From Caballeronia arationis (GTDB taxonomy: Bacteria; Pseudomonadota; Gammaproteobacteria; Burkholderiales; Burkholderiaceae): DNA of 64,000 nucleotides. The notes under the pieces are model-generated. The model had not been told where the DNA came from. It did not search any database and saw nothing but the letters and a program-made list of their open reading frames with translations. Positions 59,533 through 64,000 of this stretch are shown here, piece after piece (positions within the stretch are counted from its first letter, which is position 1; each line of letters starts with the position of its first letter). The translations under genes were made by a program, and so were the position numbers. Location of the stretch: NCBI RefSeq assembly GCF_001544975.2, contig NZ_FCOG02000028.1, forward strand, positions 1 through 64,000, written 5' to 3'.

Positions 59533-60855
59533 ATGCTCGCGCCGACGACACCCGGAAGGCCGCAACCCGATTCGCTCTGGCGCGCGCTCGCGGCGGATGC
59601 TCCCTTGAGTCCGGGCGCACCGCTCGCGCGCGATCTCGCCGTCGAGGTTGCTGTGATCGGCGCGGGTTATTCGGGCCTCGCCGCCGCGTATGCGCTGCAA
59701 AAGCGCGGCGTCGAATGCGTGGTGCTCGATGCGAACCCGGTCGGCTGGGGCGCGAGCGGGCGCAACGGCGGCGTGGTGTCGTCGAAATTCAGGCTGTCGT
59801 TTCCCACGATCCACAAGCTGCACGGCCTCGATACCGCGAAGCGCATGCACCGGCTCGCGCACGAGGGCGTGCGGGTGGTCGAATCGTTCGTCGATGAATT
59901 CAGGATCGACCGCGCGCGCTTCGAACATACGGGCAGCCTGCGCTGCGCGCATACGGAACGCGCGCTGGACGCGATCTGCGCCGAGGCCGACTGGGTGCGC
60001 ACGACGCTCAACGATACGTCGATGACCGTGCAGTCGCGCGCCGAAGTCGAGCGCGAGACCGGCTCGAAGGGCTTCGTCGGCGGCGTGCTGAGCGCGGATG
60101 CGGGCACGATCCTGCCGCTCGAATACGTGCGAGGGCTCGCGCGCGGCATGACGGCGCGCGGCGTGCCGATCTACGAATCGACGCCGGTGCTGAAGATGCA
60201 TCGCGCGGCGGGCGATGCGCATGTAACGCTCGTCACGCCGGGGGGCACGGTGCGGGCGAAGCAGGTGATCGTCGCGACCAATGCGTATTCGGATCTCACC
60301 TCGGCAACGTCGCCCTATCAGCGTGAACTCGTGCCGTTCCGCAGCGCGATGATCGCGACCGAGTGCCTTCCCGCCGATCTCGACGCGCGCCTGATGGTCG
60401 AGCGCCGCAGTTACACCGAGACGCGGCGCATGATGAAGTGGTTCCGGAAAGTGGACGGGCGCATGCTGTTCGGCGGACGCGACGCGTTCGGCAAGGAAGG
60501 GCAGATGACCGGCTTCGATGCGTTGCAGCGCGCAATGGTGTCGCTCTTTCCCGATCTCGCGGACGTGCGCATCGAGTATCGCTGGTCGGGTTATGTCGGC
60601 ATGACGTTCAATTCGCTGCCGCACGTCGGACGCAGCGACGATGCCACGACCTTTTGTCTGGGGTATAACGGTGCGGGCGTCGCGATGGCGAGCCTGCTCG
60701 GCCAGCATGCCGCGGCGCTCGCACTCGGCGAGACGCCCGAGCTTTCGCTGCTCGGCGCGCCGGGCCTGCGGCCTGTGCCGTTCCATTCACTGCGCGCGCC
60801 GGGCGTGAGGCTCGTTGCCGCGTGGTATCAGATTCTCGACGCCATAGGTGCGTGA
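59533..60855 (+). CDS. FAD-dependent amine oxidoreductase (PuuB-like)
   Basis: This 440-residue DAO-fold enzyme has VAVIGAGYSGLAAAYALQKRG, WGASGRNGGVVSSKF and the C-terminal GYNGAGVAMASLLG. It matches gamma-glutamylputrescine oxidase-like enzymes. The polyamine-type transporter and ALDH in the same operon support oxidation of an imported amine to an aldehyde and then an acid. It is a paralogue of the protein at 35493. Confidence 0.88.
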   Translation: MLAPTTPGRPQPDSLWRALAADAPLSPGAPLARDLAVEVAVIGAGYSGLAAAYALQKRGVECVVLDANPVGWGASGRNGGVVSSKFRLSFPTIHKLHGLDTAKRMHRLAHEGVRVVESFVDEFRIDRARFEHTGSLRCAHTERALDAICAEADWVRTTLNDTSMTVQSRAEVERETGSKGFVGGVLSADAGTILPLEYVRGLARGMTARGVPIYESTPVLKMHRAAGDAHVTLVTPGGTVRAKQVIVATNAYSDLTSATSPYQRELVPFRSAMIATECLPADLDARLMVERRSYTETRRMMKWFRKVDGRMLFGGRDAFGKEGQMTGFDALQRAMVSLFPDLADVRIEYRWSGYVGMTFNSLPHVGRSDDATTFCLGYNGAGVAMASLLGQHAAALALGETPELSLLGAPGLRPVPFHSLRAPGVRLVAAWYQILDAIGA

Positions 60856-60914
60856 CCCATGCTCTCAGGTGCATCATGACGACTGCCAAGCGGATTCTCG
60901 AAGGACCCACACTG

Positions 60915-61781
60915 ATGCAGGCCACCGAGTCCGATCCCGGACTGCGCTACCAGCGCCGCGAGGATCGCACGATGCTTCTTTTGATGACGCCGGCGCTCCT
61001 CGTGATCGTCGTGCTGCTCGTCGTGCCGCTCGCGTGGCTGTCGTGGCAGTCGATCTATCACGACGGCTTCACGCTCGAGAACTATCGGCGCATGTTCACG
61101 GGCGCCTATCTTGACACGTTCCTGCTGACCTTCAAGCTGAGCATCATCGTGACGGTCATCACGCTGCTGCTCGGCTATCCGGTCGCGTACTTCGCTGCCT
61201 CGCTGCCACCGAAGCTGAGCGCACTCGTGCTCGGCATGGTGATCCTGCCGTTCTGGACGAGCGTCCTCGTGCGCACCTACGCGTGGCTCGTGCTGCTGCA
61301 GCGCACCGGCATGATCAACAAGTCGCTGCTGGCGATGGGCCTGATCGACCTGCCGGTTCAGCTCGCCTACAACCAGTTCGGCACGATCATCGCGATGGTG
61401 CACATCCTGTTGCCGTTCATGGTCCTGCCTCTCTATTCGGCGATGCAGAAAATCCCCTCGAATCTCTCGCAGGCGGGCGCGAGCCTCGGCGGCTCGCCGC
61501 TGCATGTGTTCATGCGCGTGTTCCTGCCGCTGTCGATGAGCGGCGTGTTCGCGGGCGTCACGCTCGTGTTCGTGCTGTGCCTCGGCTTCTACATCACGCC
61601 CGAACTGATGGGCGGCGGCAAGTCGATCATGGTGTCGATGGTGGTGAGCCGTAACGTCGAGATTTACAACAGCTGGGGCGCGGCGAGCGCGGTGAGCGTC
61701 GTCCTCCTGATCTGCGTATTCGCGATCTTCTATGCCGCGAGCCGCGTCGTGCCGCTCGAAAAGACCCTGGGGGCGAAATGA
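60915..61781 (+). CDS. ABC transporter permease, PotB type
   Basis: This permease of about 288 residues has six membrane segments, starting with LLLMTPALLVIVVLLVVPLAW, and the EAA-like loop QAGASLGGSPLHVFMRVFLP. I chose the ATG at 60915 after GAAGGA; an in-frame ATG at 60876 after CAGGTG is a close alternative and would add 13 residues. It overlaps the second permease by 4 bases and forms the channel with it. Confidence 0.88.
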   Translation: MQATESDPGLRYQRREDRTMLLLMTPALLVIVVLLVVPLAWLSWQSIYHDGFTLENYRRMFTGAYLDTFLLTFKLSIIVTVITLLLGYPVAYFAASLPPKLSALVLGMVILPFWTSVLVRTYAWLVLLQRTGMINKSLLAMGLIDLPVQLAYNQFGTIIAMVHILLPFMVLPLYSAMQKIPSNLSQAGASLGGSPLHVFMRVFLPLSMSGVFAGVTLVFVLCLGFYITPELMGGGKSIMVSMVVSRNVEIYNSWGAASAVSVVLLICVFAIFYAASRVVPLEKTLGAK

Positions 61782-62575
61782 AGCGCTTCTCGTTCGGACG
61801 CATCGTCCTCGGCGCGACGGTCGCGCTGATTCTCCTCTTCCTGATGCTGCCGGTGCTGATCGTCGTGCCGCTGTCGTTCTCCGACACGCGCTTCATGACC
61901 TTCCCGCCGCCCGCGTATTCGCTGCGCTGGTATCACTCGTTCTTCGACAACCCCGCGTGGATCGATGCAGCGCGCACGACGCTCACCGCTTCCGTGTGCG
62001 CCGCGCTGATCGCGACGCCGCTCGGGGTCGCCGCCGCCTACGCGATCCAGAACGGCACGCACTGGATCATGCGCTATCTGCGCACGCTCCTGATGCTGCC
62101 GCTGATGGTGCCGATCATCATCGTCGCGGTGGGCGTGTTCTTCGTGTATTCGCAGGCGGGCTACGTGAACACGCTCGGCGGCCTGATTCTCGCCGATACG
62201 ATGCTCGGCCTGCCGTATGTCCTGATTTCGGTCGGCGCGGATTTGCGCACCTTCGATCGCACGCAGGAGATGGTCGCGCGCAGTCTCGGCATGAACCGCT
62301 TTCGCAGCTTCATGACGGTCACGCTGCCGCAGATCAAGGCGAGCGTGATTTCCGGTGCGGTGTTCGTGTTCATTCAGGCGCTGGATGAAACGGTCGTCGC
62401 GCTGTTCGTCTCGGGCGGCTCGAACCAGACGCTCACGCGCCGCATGTTCGTGACGCTGCGCGACGAAATCGACCCGACCATCGCCGCGATCAGCACGATG
62501 CTGACCGCGCTGACGCTGTGCCTCGTGATGATCGTCGTCGTGAGCCGGCGTTCTTCGTCGGCGGCGCGCGCCTGA
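61778..62575 (+). CDS. ABC transporter permease, PotC type
   Basis: This 265-residue permease has an N-terminal hydrophobic segment (VALILLFLMLPVLIVVPLSF), then FPPPAYSLRWYHSFF, which is typical of PotC proteins, and the EAA loop VARSLGMNRFRSFMTVTLP. It starts by ATGA overlap with the preceding permease. With the ATPase at 57661 it makes a polyamine-family importer. Confidence 0.92.
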   Translation: MKRFSFGRIVLGATVALILLFLMLPVLIVVPLSFSDTRFMTFPPPAYSLRWYHSFFDNPAWIDAARTTLTASVCAALIATPLGVAAAYAIQNGTHWIMRYLRTLLMLPLMVPIIIVAVGVFFVYSQAGYVNTLGGLILADTMLGLPYVLISVGADLRTFDRTQEMVARSLGMNRFRSFMTVTLPQIKASVISGAVFVFIQALDETVVALFVSGGSNQTLTRRMFVTLRDEIDPTIAAISTMLTALTLCLVMIVVVSRRSSSAARA

Positions 62576-62600
62576 AACCTTCTGAGTGAAACCCTTTCGC

Positions 62601-64000
62601 ATGAACAATGCACTGAAGTTCTATATCGACGGCGCATGGGTCGAGCCGTCCGGCACGGCGCGCCTGCCCGTCATCGATCCCTGCACGGAAGAAGCCCTCG
62701 CCGAAGTGGCGATGGGCACGCCCGCCGACGTCGATCGCGCGGTGACGGCGGCGCGGCGCGCGTTCGCGTCGTTCTCGCAGACGACGCCCGATGAGCGCCT
62801 GGCGCTGATCCGACGCATTCTCGACGTCTTCATGGAGCGCCACGACGAACTCGGCGAAACGATCTCGCGCGAGATCGGCGCGCCGCGTGCGCTCGCGCAT
62901 GCATGGCAGGCGGGCATCGGGCGGCGGCATCTGGAAGAACTGATCCGCACCTGCGAGTCGTTCCAGTGGCAGCGCAGCAAGGGCACGACGCTCGTCAATC
63001 ACGAGCCGGTCGGTGTCGTCGCGCTGATCACGCCGTGGAACTGGCCGATCAACCAGATCGTCTGCAAGGTCGCGCCCGCGATCGCGGCGGGCTGCACGAT
63101 GGTGCTCAAGCCGAGCGAAGTGTCGCCGCTGAACGCCGTGCTGTTCGCGGAGATACTCGATGCGGCGGGTGTGCCGCCCGGCGTCTTCAATCTCGTCAAC
63201 GGCGACGGACCGACCGTCGGCGCGGCGCTCGCGGCGCACCCCGGAGTCGACATGGTGTCGTTCACCGGATCGACGCGCGCGGGTATCGAGATCGCGAAGC
63301 TCGCGGCGCCGACCGTCAAGCGCGTGCATCAGGAACTGGGCGGCAAGTCGGCGAACATCCTGCTCGACGACGTCGATTTCGAAGCGGCCGTGACCGCGGG
63401 CGTCAACTCGTGCTTCGGCAACAGCGGCCAGTCGTGCAATGCGCCCACGCGCATGCTCGTGCCCGAGGCGCGTCACGAAGAAGCGGTGTCGATAGCGCGT
63501 CGCGCGGCCGAGGCGCATCGCGTCGGTCCGGCTAACGACGAGCGCACGACGATGGGTCCTGTCGTCAGCGAACTGCAGTTCGAGCGCGTGGAGCGGCTGA
63601 TCGGCATCGGCATCGACGAAGGCGCGCAGGTTGTGGCGGGCGGTCTCGGGCGTCCGGCGGGTTTGGAGCGCGGCTATTACGTGCGGCCGACGGTGTTCGC
63701 CGGCGTGCGCCCTTCGATGACCATCGCGCGCGACGAGATCTTCGGCCCGGTGCTCGCGATCATGCCGTATCGCGACGAGGAAGATGCGATCGCGATCGCC
63801 AACGATACGCCGTTCGGGCTTGCGGCCTATGTGCAGTCCGCCGATCTGGAGCGCGCCCGGCGTGTGGCGCTCAGGTTGCGCGCGGGCAGCGTCTATCTGA
63901 ACTATCCGTCATGGGATGCGGGCGCGCCGTTCGGCGGGTACAAGCAGTCGGGCAATGGACGTGAATACGGCGAGTGGGGCCTGGAGGCGTTTCTGGAAGT
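62601..64000 (+). CDS. Aldehyde dehydrogenase, 3' end beyond the window
   Basis: An open frame runs from the ATG at 62601 (MNNALKFYIDGAWVEPSG) to the window edge, about 466 codons without a stop. It has TPWNWPINQIVCK, the general base in QELGGKSANILLDD, the catalytic Cys in GNSGQSCNAPTR and the late FGGYKQSGNGREYG, so only the last few residues are missing. It follows the PotC-type gene by 25 bases. It probably oxidises the aldehyde from the PuuB-like oxidase. Confidence 0.9.
   Translation, partial: MNNALKFYIDGAWVEPSGTARLPVIDPCTEEALAEVAMGTPADVDRAVTAARRAFASFSQTTPDERLALIRRILDVFMERHDELGETISREIGAPRALAHAWQAGIGRRHLEELIRTCESFQWQRSKGTTLVNHEPVGVVALITPWNWPINQIVCKVAPAIAAGCTMVLKPSEVSPLNAVLFAEILDAAGVPPGVFNLVNGDGPTVGAALAAHPGVDMVSFTGSTRAGIEIAKLAAPTVKRVHQELGGKSANILLDDVDFEAAVTAGVNSCFGNSGQSCNAPTRMLVPEARHEEAVSIARRAAEAHRVGPANDERTTMGPVVSELQFERVERLIGIGIDEGAQVVAGGLGRPAGLERGYYVRPTVFAGVRPSMTIARDEIFGPVLAIMPYRDEEDAIAIANDTPFGLAAYVQSADLERARRVALRLRAGSVYLNYPSWDAGAPFGGYKQSGNGREYGEWGLEAFLE

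Overview
The window is GC-rich, densely coded DNA with Burkholderiaceae-type gene content: paired IclR regulators, Gram-negative porin, aromatic-type Rieske oxygenase, many LysR regulators and ABC/MFS uptake systems. A Caballeronia/Paraburkholderia-like replicon is the best guess; no rRNA, tRNA or housekeeping gene is present, so this looks like an accessory, catabolic part of the genome. The taxonomic call is inference from gene families, not from a search.

Layout. (1) 0.3-8.5 kb: an acyl-CoA type catabolic regulon (MFS carrier, SDR, enoyl-CoA hydratase, LysR, double-domain class III CoA-transferase, SDR) followed by an IclR gene. Three promoters here carry the same LysR-box/-35 architecture at identical spacing. 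(2) 8.5-23.3 kb: a porin broken by one in-frame stop, then a long plus-strand operon for a three-component Rieske oxygenase (ferredoxin, oxygenase, distal ferredoxin reductase) together with SDRs, cupin, alpha/beta hydrolase, IclR, ThDP enzyme, aspartate-dehydrogenase-like protein, aldehyde dehydrogenase, VOC protein and MFS carrier, closed by a bidirectional terminator. Porin and Rieske promoters share a GTTCC-N6-GGA(A/T)C operator. (3) 23.3-30.2 kb: minus-strand operon of tartrate/D-malate-type dehydrogenase, semialdehyde dehydrogenase, aspartoacylase-like amidohydrolase and cupin with a divergent LysR, then an Lrp regulator and a class III aminotransferase. (4) 31.0-32.9 kb: GhrA-like reductase and GNAT pair. 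(5) 33.1-45.4 kb: aldehyde dehydrogenase, HAD hydrolase, amine/amino-acid oxidase, dipeptide-type ABC transporter, a three-subunit HcnABC/opine-oxidase-like dehydrogenase and a minimal AraC regulator. (6) 45.5-56.0 kb: a 10.5 kb integrated element (tyrosine integrase, AlpA-like regulator, replication protein with internal iterons, HK97-type capsid, HNH nuclease, P27 terminase small subunit, plus accessory cargo) lacking recognisable portal, large terminase and tail genes. (7) 56.6-64 kb: LysR plus a polyamine-type ABC operon with HAD hydrolase, amine oxidase, two permeases and an aldehyde dehydrogenase that runs off the window.

A roughly 180-bp repeat with a 30-bp perfect palindrome occurs five times. 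Two pairs of copies form arm-core-arm structures of about 600 bp. The integrated element sits exactly inside one copy: the two halves, 10.5 kb apart, rejoin into a normal repeat, which suggests that the repeat palindrome served as the attachment site.

The physiological theme is uptake and oxidation of aromatic acids, amines and amino/hydroxy acids: transporter or porin, then oxygenase or oxidase, then aldehyde dehydrogenase or CoA-dependent steps, each module under its own local regulator.
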